From: Pseudomonas putida
GTDB lineage: Bacteria > Pseudomonadota > Gammaproteobacteria > Pseudomonadales > Pseudomonadaceae
DNA length: 64,000 nt
Reading direction: 5' to 3'
Assembly: GCF_028682475.1 (NCBI RefSeq)
Contig: NZ_JANHLE010000005.1
Coordinates: forward strand, 1 to 64,000
This document shows positions 53,424 through 64,000 of this stretch, piece by piece. Every line of letters begins with the position of its first letter. Within the stretch, counting starts at the first letter, position 1. The notes below the pieces were generated by a model. That model saw nothing but the letters and a program-made list of their open reading frames with translations, was not told the DNA's origin and ran no database searches. Made by a program: the position numbers and the translations under genes.

Positions 53424-53660
53424 TTAGACCTTAGCGCCGTTACGGCGAATGTCGACCAGAACGGCATCGATGCCGCGCTTGTCGATGATGCGCATGCCTT
53501 TGGCAGATACGCGCAGACGCACGAAACGCTTCTCGGACTCGACCCAGAAGCGATGATGCTGCAGGTTCGGCAGGAAACGACGACGGGTTTTGTTGTTTGC
53601 GTGGGAAATGTTATTCCCGGTTACCGGACCCTTACCGGTAACTTGACAGACTCTCGACAT
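53424..53660 (-). CDS. rpmB: 50S ribosomal protein L28
   Basis: A 78-residue L28: [38 protein letters not shown] and [17 protein letters not shown] are the family signatures. First gene of rpmB-rpmG. Its 363-bp upstream region (53661-54022) holds the promoter and no other gene that I can see. Confidence 0.97.
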   Translation of the reverse strand: MSRVCQVTGKGPVTGNNISHANNKTRRRFLPNLQHHRFWVESEKRFVRLRVSAKGMRIIDKRGIDAVLVDIRRNGAKV

Positions 53661-54022
53661 GCCTCAGCCCTCTAAAACCACATGCCCAACCCGGCATGGG
53701 TTGGCCGCTTAATCTCTCAGTCTTTGGCGCCAGGCGCCGTGTTTCTTCAGGGTCTTATCGACTCAATCAACAGATGCGACAAGCCGAGCCCCTAGAAAAG
53801 AGCGCTGCTTTATACCAGAAAGACCAAAGCACAACAACAGAATATGTGCTTTGCCTTGCTGGGCGACACGCCGGAGCAGCATAACGACTGGCCCGGCAAG
53901 GTGTCGACCACTCGTCGCACGATTGGCAAAAAAGGCTATGGTCATTTCTGGCTTGGCACACTAGGGTAAGACTTTTCCAGACTGCACTGGCAGATGGGCC
54001 ATCGTTCAGCCAAGGATTCCTC

Positions 54023-55612
54023 ATGCGTGCTGCCGCTCTACCCCTGTTGTTCGCCACCCTGTTCGGCCCGGCACTCGCCCATGCGGCTGCGCTGAGTGTA
54101 TGCACCGAAGCCAGCCCCGAAGGCTTCGACGTGGTGCAGTACAACTCGCTGACAACCACCAATGCTTCAGCCGATGTACTGATGAATCGCCTGGTCGAAT
54201 TCGATGCTGCAACAGGCCAGGTGGTACCGAGCCTGGCCGAAAGCTGGACGGTTTCCGCCGATGGCCTGATCTATGAGTTCAAGCTGCGCCCCGAGGTGAA
54301 GTTCCACAGCACCCCTTATTTCAAGCCGAGCCGCACCCTGGATGCCGACGACGTCCTGTTCAGCTTCCAGCGCATGCTCTACCCCGCGCATTCCTGGCAC
54401 AAGATCGCCCAGAGCGGATACCCCCATGCGCAATCCCTGCAGCTGCCCAGCCTGATCAAACAGATCGAGGCTGTAGACCCGCAGACCGTACGTTTCACCC
54501 TCGATCACGCCGATGCGACGTTCCTGCCGACCCTGAGCATGGGCTTCGCTTCGATCTACTCCGCCGAATATGCCGATCAGTTGCTCAAGGCCGGCACCCC
54601 GGAGAAGCTCAACAGCCAGCCGATCGGCACCGGCCCGTTCGTGTTCAACCGCTTCCAGAAGGACGCGGTGATCCGCTACCGGGCCAACCCGGACTACTTT
54701 GCTGGCAAGCCCGCGGTTGATCCGCTGATCTTCGCCATTACCCCGGACGCCAACGTGCGCCTGCAGAAACTCAAGCGCAACGAGTGCCAGATCGCCTTGT
54801 CGCCCAAACCGCTGGATATTGCCGCCGCCAGCGAAGACCCGGCGCTGAAGGTAGAAAAGACCGAAGCCTTCATGACCGCTTTCGTCGCGATCAATAGCCA
54901 GCATGCCCCGCTGGACAAGCCCGAAGTGCGCCAGGCCATCAACCTGGCATTCGACAAGTCCAGCTACCTCAAAGCGGTGTTCGAAGACACTGCTGTGGCC
55001 GCCAATGGCCCCTACCCGCCCAATACCTGGAGCTACGCCAAGGACCTGCCGGGCTACCCCACCGACCTGGACAAAGCCCGCGCACTGCTGGCCAAAGCCG
55101 GCCTTAAAGACGGCTTCAGCACCACAATCTGGACCCGCCCGCAAGGCAGCCTGCTCAACCCCAACCCGAGCCTCGGCGCGCAGTTGCTCCAGGCAGACCT
55201 GGCCAAGATCGGCATCAAGGCCGAGATCCGCGTGATCGAATGGGGCGAGCTGATCCGCCGCGCCAAGGCTGGCGAGCATGACCTGCTTTTCATGGGTTGG
55301 GCCGGTGACAACGGCGACCCGGATAACTTCCTTAGCCCGCAGTTCGCCTGCGCGGCAGTGAAGTCCGGCACCAACTTCGCCCGCTATTGCGACCAGCGCC
55401 TGGACCAGCTGATCAGCGCGGGCAAGACCACCACCGACCAGAGCGTGCGCAGCCGTCTGTACCAGCAGGCCCAGACGCAGATCCAGCAACAGGCCTTGTG
55501 GCTGCCGCTGGCGCACCCGACCGCTGCCGCACTGCTGCGCAAGGACGTGCAGGGTTACCAGGTCAGCCCGTTTGGTCGCCAGGATTTCGCCAAGGTCAGT
55601 TCGACGCGCTGA
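54023..55612 (+). CDS. Periplasmic peptide-type ABC transporter substrate-binding protein
   Basis: A 529-residue SBP family 5 (DppA-like) protein. Signal peptide about 1-22 (ending LAHAA). [40 protein letters not shown] and the [11 protein letters not shown] region are typical of dipeptide/oligopeptide binding proteins. It delivers peptides to an ABC permease that is not in this window. The P. aeruginosa gene in this place is PA5317. It overlaps the convergent radC by 17 bases. Confidence 0.9.
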   Translation: MRAAALPLLFATLFGPALAHAAALSVCTEASPEGFDVVQYNSLTTTNASADVLMNRLVEFDAATGQVVPSLAESWTVSADGLIYEFKLRPEVKFHSTPYFKPSRTLDADDVLFSFQRMLYPAHSWHKIAQSGYPHAQSLQLPSLIKQIEAVDPQTVRFTLDHADATFLPTLSMGFASIYSAEYADQLLKAGTPEKLNSQPIGTGPFVFNRFQKDAVIRYRANPDYFAGKPAVDPLIFAITPDANVRLQKLKRNECQIALSPKPLDIAAASEDPALKVEKTEAFMTAFVAINSQHAPLDKPEVRQAINLAFDKSSYLKAVFEDTAVAANGPYPPNTWSYAKDLPGYPTDLDKARALLAKAGLKDGFSTTIWTRPQGSLLNPNPSLGAQLLQADLAKIGIKAEIRVIEWGELIRRAKAGEHDLLFMGWAGDNGDPDNFLSPQFACAAVKSGTNFARYCDQRLDQLISAGKTTTDQSVRSRLYQQAQTQIQQQALWLPLAHPTAAALLRKDVQGYQVSPFGRQDFAKVSSTR

Positions 55613-56282
55613 ACCAACCGCGCTCGACCATCGACAGGGGCTCGCCATCGCCGACAATGAGGTGGTCGAGCACCCTGACATCAACGAGCTCCAGCGCAGT
55701 CTTCAGGCGTCGAGTCAGGATCAAGTCAGCCTGACTGGGCTCGCACACACCTGATGGATGGTTATGGCAAAGAATCAACGCCGCTGCATTGTTTGCCAAG
55801 GCGCGCTTGATGACTTCTCGGGGATAGACACTGGCGCTGTCGATCGAGCCGCGGAACAGCACCTCAAAACCTAGCGGTCGGTGCTTGGTATCGAGAAACA
55901 GGCATCCGAACACCTCGCTGCGTTCATGACGCAGTTTGGCTTTCAGGTAACGACGTACTGCACCCGGGCTTTGAAGCGCCGAGTCGCGGGCTATAGTTTG
56001 CTCCAAGTGCCGCCGACCGATTTCCATCACGGCCTGCAACTGGGTGTATTTTGCCGGCCCCAGTCCGATTTCACGCTGAAACGTGGCTTGATCGGCCTCA
56101 AGCAGATGGCGCAATCCGCCAAATTTCTTCAACAGATGCCGGGCAAGGTCGACCGCGCTCATGCCCGCTACCCCGGTGCGCAAAAAAACCGCCAGCAATT
56201 CTGCATCTGAAAGGCTTGCGGCCCCGCGCTCCAACAGTTTTTCCCGCGGCCGCTCCGCCACAGGCCAATCCCTGATACTCAT
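55596..56282 (-). CDS. radC: RadC-family JAMM-domain protein
   Basis: A 228-residue protein. The N-terminal helix-hairpin-helix-like UPF0758 region ([20 protein letters not shown]) is followed by a C-terminal JAMM metalloprotease-like domain with [16 protein letters not shown]. Despite the name the role in DNA repair is unproven. The ATG at 56282 has GGGAGG upstream; a start 6 codons earlier is possible. It is divergent from coaBC. Confidence 0.93.
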   Translation of the reverse strand: MSIRDWPVAERPREKLLERGAASLSDAELLAVFLRTGVAGMSAVDLARHLLKKFGGLRHLLEADQATFQREIGLGPAKYTQLQAVMEIGRRHLEQTIARDSALQSPGAVRRYLKAKLRHERSEVFGCLFLDTKHRPLGFEVLFRGSIDSASVYPREVIKRALANNAAALILCHNHPSGVCEPSQADLILTRRLKTALELVDVRVLDHLIVGDGEPLSMVERGWFSASN

Positions 56283-56415
56283 CCGCACCTCCCTGTCCAT
56301 CGGTTACTGCTCCTGTGTTTCAGCCCTGTGCTACATTACCCGCACTTTTTTACGCGACGATTCGGCCTGGGGAGGCGTCGTCGCCGCGTGCAATCATCGA
56401 GCAAAAGGCAAGCCT

Positions 56416-57624
56416 ATGCAGCGGCTGTATCGTAAGCGCATCGTTCTCGGCGTCGGCGGCGGCATCGCCGCCTACAAGAGTGCCGAACTGGTCCGCCGAC
56501 TCCTGGAACACGGTGCGCAGGTGCGTGTCGTCATGACCCGCGGCGGCGCGGAGTTCATCACCCCGCTGACCCTGCAAGCACTGTCCGGTCACCCGGTGCA
56601 CATGGACCTATTGGACCCTGCTGCCGAAGCGGCGATGGGCCATATCGAACTGGCCAAATGGGCCGACCTGGTGCTGATCGCCCCGGCCACCGCCGACCTG
56701 CTGGCGCGCATGGCCCAGGGCGTCGCCGACGACCTGCTGACCACCCTGGTGCTGGCCACCGACGCCACCGTGGCCGTCGCCCCGGCGATGAACCAGGCGA
56801 TGTGGCGCGACCCGGCCACCCAGGCCAACCTCGAACTGCTGCAAAGCCGCGACATCAAGGTGTTCGGCCCGGCCTCCGGCAGTCAGGCCTGTGGCGATGT
56901 CGGCCTCGGGCGCATGCTTGAAGCCACCGACCTTGCCTGGTGCGCCGCCGAAAGCTTCAAGCGCGAGTCGCTGACCGGTAAACACATCGTCATTACCGCA
57001 GGCCCGACCCAGGAAAACATCGACCCGGTGCGTTACATCACCAACCACAGCTCCGGGAAAATGGGCTTTGCCCTGGCCGAAGCAGCGGTCGAAGCCGGCG
57101 CCAAGGTGACCCTGATCAGTGGCCCGGTGCACTTGCCAACGCCCGACCGGGTCAACCGTATCGACGTGGTCAGCGCCCGCGACATGCTCGCCGCCTGCGA
57201 GGCGGCGATGCCCTGCGATATTTTCATCGCCTCGGCGGCGGTCGCAGACTACCGTCCAGAAGTGGTCGCACCACAGAAACTTAAGAAAGACCCTACGACA
57301 GGTGACGGCCTGCTGCTGCAGATGGTCCGCAACCCGGACATTCTCGCCAGCATCGCCACCCGTCCCGATCGCCCGTTCAGCGTTGGCTTCGCCGCCGAGA
57401 CCGAACACCTGCTCGACTACGCTGCGCGCAAGCTCAAGGACAAGAACCTCGACCTGATTGTCGCCAACGATGTGGCCAACCCCAGCATCGGCTTCAACAG
57501 CGAGGAAAACGCCTGCAGCGTGATCGATCGCCAGCTACACGAAACACTCTTCGCACAGACCAGCAAGGGCAAGATCGCCCGCCAGCTGGTTGCTTTCATC
57601 GCCGAACGTCTCAACCAGGTTTAA
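56416..57624 (+). CDS. coaBC: Bifunctional phosphopantothenoylcysteine decarboxylase/synthase CoaBC
   Basis: A 402-residue fusion. The CoaC flavodoxin-like half (about 1-185) has VGGGIAAYKS, the active His in MGHIELAKWAD, the PAMN motif and the flap Cys in SGSQACGDVG. The CoaB half (about 190-400) has ITAGPTQENIDPVRYITNHS with GKMG and a nucleotide site. It makes 4'-phosphopantetheine from phosphopantothenate and cysteine in CoA synthesis. It sits 6 bases before dut, a conserved pair. Confidence 0.96.
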   Translation: MQRLYRKRIVLGVGGGIAAYKSAELVRRLLEHGAQVRVVMTRGGAEFITPLTLQALSGHPVHMDLLDPAAEAAMGHIELAKWADLVLIAPATADLLARMAQGVADDLLTTLVLATDATVAVAPAMNQAMWRDPATQANLELLQSRDIKVFGPASGSQACGDVGLGRMLEATDLAWCAAESFKRESLTGKHIVITAGPTQENIDPVRYITNHSSGKMGFALAEAAVEAGAKVTLISGPVHLPTPDRVNRIDVVSARDMLAACEAAMPCDIFIASAAVADYRPEVVAPQKLKKDPTTGDGLLLQMVRNPDILASIATRPDRPFSVGFAAETEHLLDYAARKLKDKNLDLIVANDVANPSIGFNSEENACSVIDRQLHETLFAQTSKGKIARQLVAFIAERLNQV

Positions 57625-57630
57625 CTCTGC

Positions 57631-58086
57631 ATGCACGCTCTACAAGCCAAGATTCTCGATCCACGCATCGGTAACGAATTCCCGCTGCCGCAGTACGCCA
57701 CCCCAGGTTCCGCCGGTCTCGACCTGCGCGCCATGCTCAAGCAGGACACCGTCCTCGAGCCGGGTCAGACCGTGCTGATCCCTACCGGCCTGTCGGTGTA
57801 CATCGGCGACCCGGGCCTGGCCGCGCTGATCCTGCCGCGCTCAGGCCTGGGCCACAAACACGGCATCGTGCTGGGTAACCTGGTCGGTCTGATCGACTCC
57901 GACTACCAGGGCGAGCTGATGGTTTCCTGCTGGAACCGCGGTCAAACTGCATTCACCATCACCGTCGGCGAACGTATTGCACAACTGGTTCTGGTACCGG
58001 TGGTGCAGGCTCATTTCGACATCGTCGAAACCTTCGACGAAAGCCAGCGTGGCGCTGGTGGCTTTGGCCATTCCGGCAGCAATTGA
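57631..58086 (+). CDS. dut: dUTP diphosphatase (dUTPase)
   Basis: A 151-residue trimeric dUTPase with all five motifs: [37 protein letters not shown] and the C-terminal [10 protein letters not shown] arm. It removes dUTP and makes dUMP for thymidylate synthesis. It probably shares a transcript with coaBC and algC. Confidence 0.97.
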   Translation: MHALQAKILDPRIGNEFPLPQYATPGSAGLDLRAMLKQDTVLEPGQTVLIPTGLSVYIGDPGLAALILPRSGLGHKHGIVLGNLVGLIDSDYQGELMVSCWNRGQTAFTITVGERIAQLVLVPVVQAHFDIVETFDESQRGAGGFGHSGSN

Positions 58087-58198
58087 TCCAGCCGCTGCCC
58101 ACTGCGCGCCAAGGACGGCGAACTCTCTGGCGAAATGACCGTCAAAGCGTTCAGTTTGAGCCTGCCCTGCACGCCCTCGATATTGGAGCTCCCCAGAG

Positions 58199-60534
<2,336 letters not shown>

Positions 60535-60537
60535 GAC

Positions 60538-60569
60538 ACAAAAAAGGCGACCCGAAGGTCGCCTTTTTA
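60538..60569. terminator. Bidirectional terminator between argB and pyrE
   Basis: AAAAAAGGCGACC, CGAA loop, GGTCGCCTTTTTA. It serves both convergent genes. Confidence 0.9.
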
Positions 60570-60575
60570 TTTGCC

Positions 60576-61217
60576 TCAGATCCCGTACTGGGCCCGATAG
60601 GCCTCGACGGCCGGCAAATGCTGCTTGAGCGCCGGGTCGTCGGCGAGGAACTCCAGCACCTGAGTCAGGGAAACGATGCTGACCACCGGAATACCGAAGT
60701 CGCGCTCCACTTCCTGGATCGCCGACAGTTCGCCGTTACCGCGCTCCTGACGGTTAAGTGCGATCAACACGCCAGCAGCCTTGGCCTGCTGGCCCTGAAT
60801 GATCTGCATGACTTCGCGGATCGCAGTGCCGGCAGTGATCACGTCGTCGATGATCAGTACGTCGCCGGTCAGCGGTGCGCCAACCAGGCTGCCGCCTTCG
60901 CCGTGAGCCTTGGCTTCTTTACGGTTGAAGCACCAGGGCAGGTCGAGGTCATGATGCTCGGCCAGTGCCACGGCAGTGGCTGCCGCCAGGGGAATACCCT
61001 TGTAGGCCGGGCCGAACAGCACGTCGAACGGAATCTTGCTGTCGACGATTGCCGCGGCATAGAAACGCCCGAGCTGAGCCAGGGCCGATCCACTGTTGAA
61101 CAGGCCGGCATTGAAGAAATACGGGCTGGTGCGCCCGGACTTGAGGGTGAATTCACCGAAGCGCAGAACCCCGCGGTCGATGGCAAAACGAATGAAGTCG
61201 CGCTGATACGGCTGCAT
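60576..61217 (-). CDS. pyrE: Orotate phosphoribosyltransferase
   Basis: A 213-residue PRTase. The PRPP motif is [16 protein letters not shown], with [11 protein letters not shown] for the orotate/PRPP loop and [19 protein letters not shown] at the N-terminus. It makes OMP in pyrimidine synthesis. It is divergent from crc, a stable arrangement in Pseudomonas. Confidence 0.97.
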   Translation of the reverse strand: MQPYQRDFIRFAIDRGVLRFGEFTLKSGRTSPYFFNAGLFNSGSALAQLGRFYAAAIVDSKIPFDVLFGPAYKGIPLAAATAVALAEHHDLDLPWCFNRKEAKAHGEGGSLVGAPLTGDVLIIDDVITAGTAIREVMQIIQGQQAKAAGVLIALNRQERGNGELSAIQEVERDFGIPVVSIVSLTQVLEFLADDPALKQHLPAVEAYRAQYGI

Positions 61218-61297
61218 GAAGAGTCCCGGATACCACGGATTTAGCTAAATGAGTACAGCTCGGGTATCATACACGCACGAGATTTTTGGGGCCATTT

Positions 61298-62077
61298 ATG
61301 CGGATCATCAGTGTGAACGTTAATGGCATTCAGGCTGCCGTTGAGCGTGGTTTGCTCAGCTGGCTACAAGCCCAGAATGCTGACGTCATCTGCCTTCAGG
61401 ATACCCGCGCCTCGGCCTTTGAACTCGACGACCCAGCTTTCCAGCTTGATGGCTACTTCCTTTATGCCTGCGACGCAGAAGTTCCCGCCCAAGGCGGCGT
61501 GGCGCTTTATTCGCGGTTGCAGCCCAAGGCAGTCATCAGTGGCCTGGGCTTCGAGACAGCCGACCGCTACGGACGTTACCTGCAGGCCGATTTCGACAAG
61601 GTAAGCATCGCAACGCTGCTGCTGCCTTCGGGAATGAACGGCGACGAAGACTTGAACCAGAAGTTCAAGTTGATGGACGACTTCGCCAAATACCTGGACA
61701 AGCAGCGACGCAAACGTCGCGAGTACATCTATTGCGGCTCGTTGTACGTGGCGCAGCAGAAGCTCGACGTCAAGAACTGGCGCGATGGCCAGCAGTCGCC
61801 GGGCTTCCTGGCGCCGGAGCGGGCCTGGATGGACACCGTTGTCGGTGACATGGGTTATGTCGACGCCCTGCGCGAAGTCAGCCGTGAAGGCGACCAGTAC
61901 AGCTGGTGGCCGGACAACGAGCAGGCCGAGATGCTCAACCTGGGCTGGCGTTTCGACTACCAGCTGCTGACCCCGGGCCTGCGCCGCTTCGTGCGTAGCG
62001 CACGCCTGCCGCGTCAACCGCGCTTCTCCCAGCACGCGCCACTGATCGTGGACTACGACTGGACGCTGACGATCTGA
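61298..62077 (+). CDS. crc: Catabolite repression control protein Crc
   Basis: A 259-residue member of the exonuclease III fold (MRIISVNVNGIQ ... CLQDTRA ... SQHAPLIVDYDW). The nuclease residues are partly replaced, e.g. Gln-Asp in place of the usual Gln-Glu, which fits the loss of nuclease activity. With Hfq it represses translation of many catabolic mRNAs and is opposed by CrcZ-type RNAs. Genes in this window for D-lysine, alanine and polyamines are possible targets. The ATG at 61298 begins the conserved protein; a TTG 4 codons earlier is not needed. Confidence 0.95.
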   Translation: MRIISVNVNGIQAAVERGLLSWLQAQNADVICLQDTRASAFELDDPAFQLDGYFLYACDAEVPAQGGVALYSRLQPKAVISGLGFETADRYGRYLQADFDKVSIATLLLPSGMNGDEDLNQKFKLMDDFAKYLDKQRRKRREYIYCGSLYVAQQKLDVKNWRDGQQSPGFLAPERAWMDTVVGDMGYVDALREVSREGDQYSWWPDNEQAEMLNLGWRFDYQLLTPGLRRFVRSARLPRQPRFSQHAPLIVDYDWTLTI

Positions 62078-62084
62078 TTCGTTC

Positions 62085-62125
62085 AGGCACAAAAAAACCG
62101 ACCTCGCGTCGGTTTTTTTGTGCCT
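62085..62125. terminator. Bidirectional terminator between crc and the DUF4870 gene
   Basis: AGGCACAAAAAAACCGACCT ... GTCGGTTTTTTTGTGCCT: long inverted repeat with A and T tracts. Confidence 0.9.
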
Positions 62126-62140
62126 GCTGTCAGCTAATCA

Positions 62141-62509
62141 TTATTTGATCGGCCGCCAGGTCATCGGGTAACGATAGGGCTGCCCGTCATTGGCCTTGAC
62201 CCCGGCAACGATCGTGAGCACCAGCACGGCTACCATCAGCATGCCGAACAACACGATCCCCACCAGCACGAACATCAGCGCAAAGCAGATGATCGAGGCC
62301 AGGAACACGGTGAGCTGAAAATTCAGCGCTTCCTTGCCCTGGGCATCGATGAACGGATCAAGGTCTTTTTTCCAGATCCACATCACCAGCGGACCCAGCA
62401 GGTTGCCAAACGGCACCACCAGCCCCAGCAGGGCGGCCAGGTGACAGAACATCGCCCACTGACGAATCTCGGCATTGGGGGTGGGCAACTGCAACGGTTG
62501 CTCGGTCAT
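62141..62509 (-). CDS. DUF4870 (Tic20-like) membrane protein
   Basis: A 122-residue protein with three or four transmembrane helices (about 18-42, 60-95) and the family signatures WAMFCHLAALLGLVVPFGN and DPFIDAQGKEALNFQLT. The function is unknown. AGGAGCAG precedes the ATG. It lies 24 bases after rph and is probably co-transcribed with it. Confidence 0.9.
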   Translation of the reverse strand: MTEQPLQLPTPNAEIRQWAMFCHLAALLGLVVPFGNLLGPLVMWIWKKDLDPFIDAQGKEALNFQLTVFLASIICFALMFVLVGIVLFGMLMVAVLVLTIVAGVKANDGQPYRYPMTWRPIK

Positions 62510-62533
62510 GTTCTGCTCCTTGCCGTGTCGAAA

Positions 62534-63256
62534 TCAGTCAGCCAGCGAAGCTTGCTGCAGTTCGAACAGATCGACCATGCCTTTTTGCGCCAGCGCCAGC
62601 ATGGCGTTGAGCTCTTGCGGCTGGAACGGCGCGCCTTCGGCAGTGCCCTGCACTTCGATGAAGCCACCCTGGCTGGTCATGACGACGTTCAGGTCGGTCT
62701 CGGCAGCCGAGTCTTCCAGGTAGTCCAGGTCGAGCACAGGCTCACCCTGGTACATGCCCACCGAGACGGCAGCGATCATGTGCTTGAGCGGGTCGCCGCC
62801 TTTCAGGCCGCCACGCTTCTTGACCACGCGCAGGGCATCGACCAGTGCAACCATGGCACCGGTGATCGACGCGGTGCGGGTACCGCCATCGGCCTGGATC
62901 ACGTCGCAGTCGACGTACAGGGTGATGTCGCCGAGCTTGCTCATGTCCAGCGCGGCACGCAGCGAACGGCCGATCAGACGCTGGATTTCGAGGGTGCGAC
63001 CACCCTGCTTGCCGCGCGCGGCTTCACGCTGGTTACGCTCGCCGGTGGAGCGCGGCAGCATGCCGTATTCGGCGGTCAGCCAGCCTTGGCCCTGACCTTT
63101 GAGGAAGCGCGGCACACCGTTCTCGACGCTGACGGTACAGACGACTTTGGTGTCACCGAACTCGACCAGTACTGATCCCTCGGCGTGTTTGGTGTAGTTG
63201 CGGGTGATGCGGATCGAGCGGAGCTGATCGGCGGCGCGACCACTTGGACGTTTCAT
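62534..63256 (-). CDS. rph: Ribonuclease PH
   Basis: A 240-residue phosphorolytic exoribonuclease. [15 protein letters not shown] at the start, the [13 protein letters not shown] motif, [14 protein letters not shown] and [19 protein letters not shown] mark it. It trims tRNA 3' ends using phosphate. It is divergent from yicC, as in most Pseudomonas. Confidence 0.97.
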   Translation of the reverse strand: MKRPSGRAADQLRSIRITRNYTKHAEGSVLVEFGDTKVVCTVSVENGVPRFLKGQGQGWLTAEYGMLPRSTGERNQREAARGKQGGRTLEIQRLIGRSLRAALDMSKLGDITLYVDCDVIQADGGTRTASITGAMVALVDALRVVKKRGGLKGGDPLKHMIAAVSVGMYQGEPVLDLDYLEDSAAETDLNVVMTSQGGFIEVQGTAEGAPFQPQELNAMLALAQKGMVDLFELQQASLAD

Positions 63257-63497
63257 TTGGGATACCTGTACTGGGTTTGAATCTGCCCAGCATTATAGAG
63301 CGCACCGGGCGCGGAGGACACGTCTATTGTCGCAGCCCCGAAAACGGTGGGCCCAGAGGCGTTGGTCGGTTTTTTCCGGGTATTGTCTGACTGTTTGTAA
63401 CATCAGTGCATTGGGAGCCTGCCGCGCACTGCGCTACAATCTTGCGCCTTTGCAGCCGGTTGGCTTTTCCTTGACCCTTTTTTGCGAGGTACTTCCC

Positions 63498-64000
63498 ATG
63501 GTGCACAGCATGACCGCTTTTGCTCGTGTCGAGCGCGCCGGTAGCCAGGGCACCCTGATCTGGGAACTACGCTCGGTCAACCATCGCTACCTGGAGCCGC
63601 ACCTGCGCCTGCCCGAAGCGCTGCGCGAGCTTGAAGGCGCGGTGCGTGAAGCCCTGCGCCAGGGCCTGTCGCGCGGCAAGGTCGAATGCACCTTGCGCTT
63701 CAATGAAGAGAATGCCGGCAAGCCCCTGCAGGTCGACCGCGAGCGCGCCGCGCAACTGGTCGCCGCCGCCGAGACCGTAGCCAGCCTGATCAAGCAGCCG
63801 GCGCCGCTGAACCCGCTGGAGGTGCTGGCCTGGCCTGGCGTGCTGGTCGCTGATGCCAGCGATCCACAGGCGCTCAACAACGAAGCGCTGGCGCTGTTCG
63901 AAGAGGCCCTCAAGGAGCTCAAGAACGGCCGCAACCGCGAAGGCAGCGAACTGGCCCGTCTGATCAACGAGCGCCTCGATGGCATGGCCAGCGAAGTCAC
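63498..64000 (+). CDS. YicC/YloC-family endoribonuclease, partial (runs off the end)
   Basis: The first 167 residues, open at the window end (family length about 290). MVHSMTAFARVERAG, WELRSVNHRYLEPHLRLPE and LREGLSRGKVEC-like segments identify the YicC N-terminal domain. YicC proteins cleave RNA. GAGG precedes the ATG. The gene is divergent from rph. Confidence 0.92.
   Translation, partial: MVHSMTAFARVERAGSQGTLIWELRSVNHRYLEPHLRLPEALRELEGAVREALRQGLSRGKVECTLRFNEENAGKPLQVDRERAAQLVAAAETVASLIKQPAPLNPLEVLAWPGVLVADASDPQALNNEALALFEEALKELKNGRNREGSELARLINERLDGMASEV

Overview
The window is chromosomal DNA of a Pseudomonas, most like the P. putida group. The evidence is a high-GC, densely packed gene order that matches the conserved Pseudomonas block amtB-glnK-ubiK-comM ... 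rep-xpt-cycB-pauR-dadX-ridA-dadA-dadR ... rpmB-rpmG ... radC-coaBC-dut-algC-argB ... pyrE-crc-rph-yicC. Further support comes from Pseudomonas-specific genes (sutA, crc, algC, the amaA/amaB/hglS lysine genes) and from many copies of two Pseudomonas-type REP palindromes (cores GTGGGAGCGGGCTTGCC and GTGGGAGCTGGCCTTGCC). I see no tRNA, rRNA, CRISPR array, integrase or transposase.

Region 1 (1-3.3 kb): sutA, amtB, glnK with a candidate sigma54/NtrC control region, and ubiK. Region 2 (3.3-19.3 kb) is an accessory island inserted between ubiK and comM, genes that are normally neighbours. It carries a DUF6124 gene, two AT-rich orphan genes, a Roc/Bvg-type phosphorelay (NarL/LuxR-type regulator, REC-EAL phosphodiesterase, 1229-residue hybrid sensor), a six-gene chaperone-usher fimbrial cluster of P-pilus (Pap-like) layout, a ferric-reductase-like flavocytochrome and a DUF1090 gene. 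REP pairs lie at both ends, and a roughly 29-bp direct repeat occurs twice on the left and once on the right. The motif TTGTA(A/G)GAAAT is found upstream of the phosphodiesterase gene (twice, inverted) and upstream of the major pilin gene, so the local response regulator may control both. This island is the most interesting part of the window.

Region 3 (19.4-25.2 kb): comM, a ToxR/ToxS-like membrane regulator pair, a DUF3313 lipoprotein, a small outer-membrane beta-barrel protein and an MscS channel with a cyclic-nucleotide domain. Region 4 (25.2-30.6 kb): a lysine/pipecolate catabolic locus, amaB-amaA facing a LysR regulator and hglS, which together would take L-pipecolate via 2-aminoadipate and 2-oxoadipate to 2-hydroxyglutarate. 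Region 5 (30.6-40.3 kb): LysR/MATE pair, a GGDEF-EAL protein (ProE-like), rep, xpt, a CoA-transferase family enzyme and cytochrome c5.

Region 6 (40.4-53.2 kb) handles amino acids and polyamines: pauR, the dadA-ridA-dadX operon with its Lrp-type regulator, PuuB/PauB-like oxidase, MocR regulator, phospholipase-D-like lipoprotein, MFS transporter, KauB/PuuC aldehyde dehydrogenase and a cupin protein. Region 7 (53.2-64 kb) is housekeeping: rpmG, rpmB, a peptide-type binding protein, radC, coaBC, dut, algC, argB, pyrE, crc, a DUF4870 membrane protein, rph and the start of yicC, which runs off the end.
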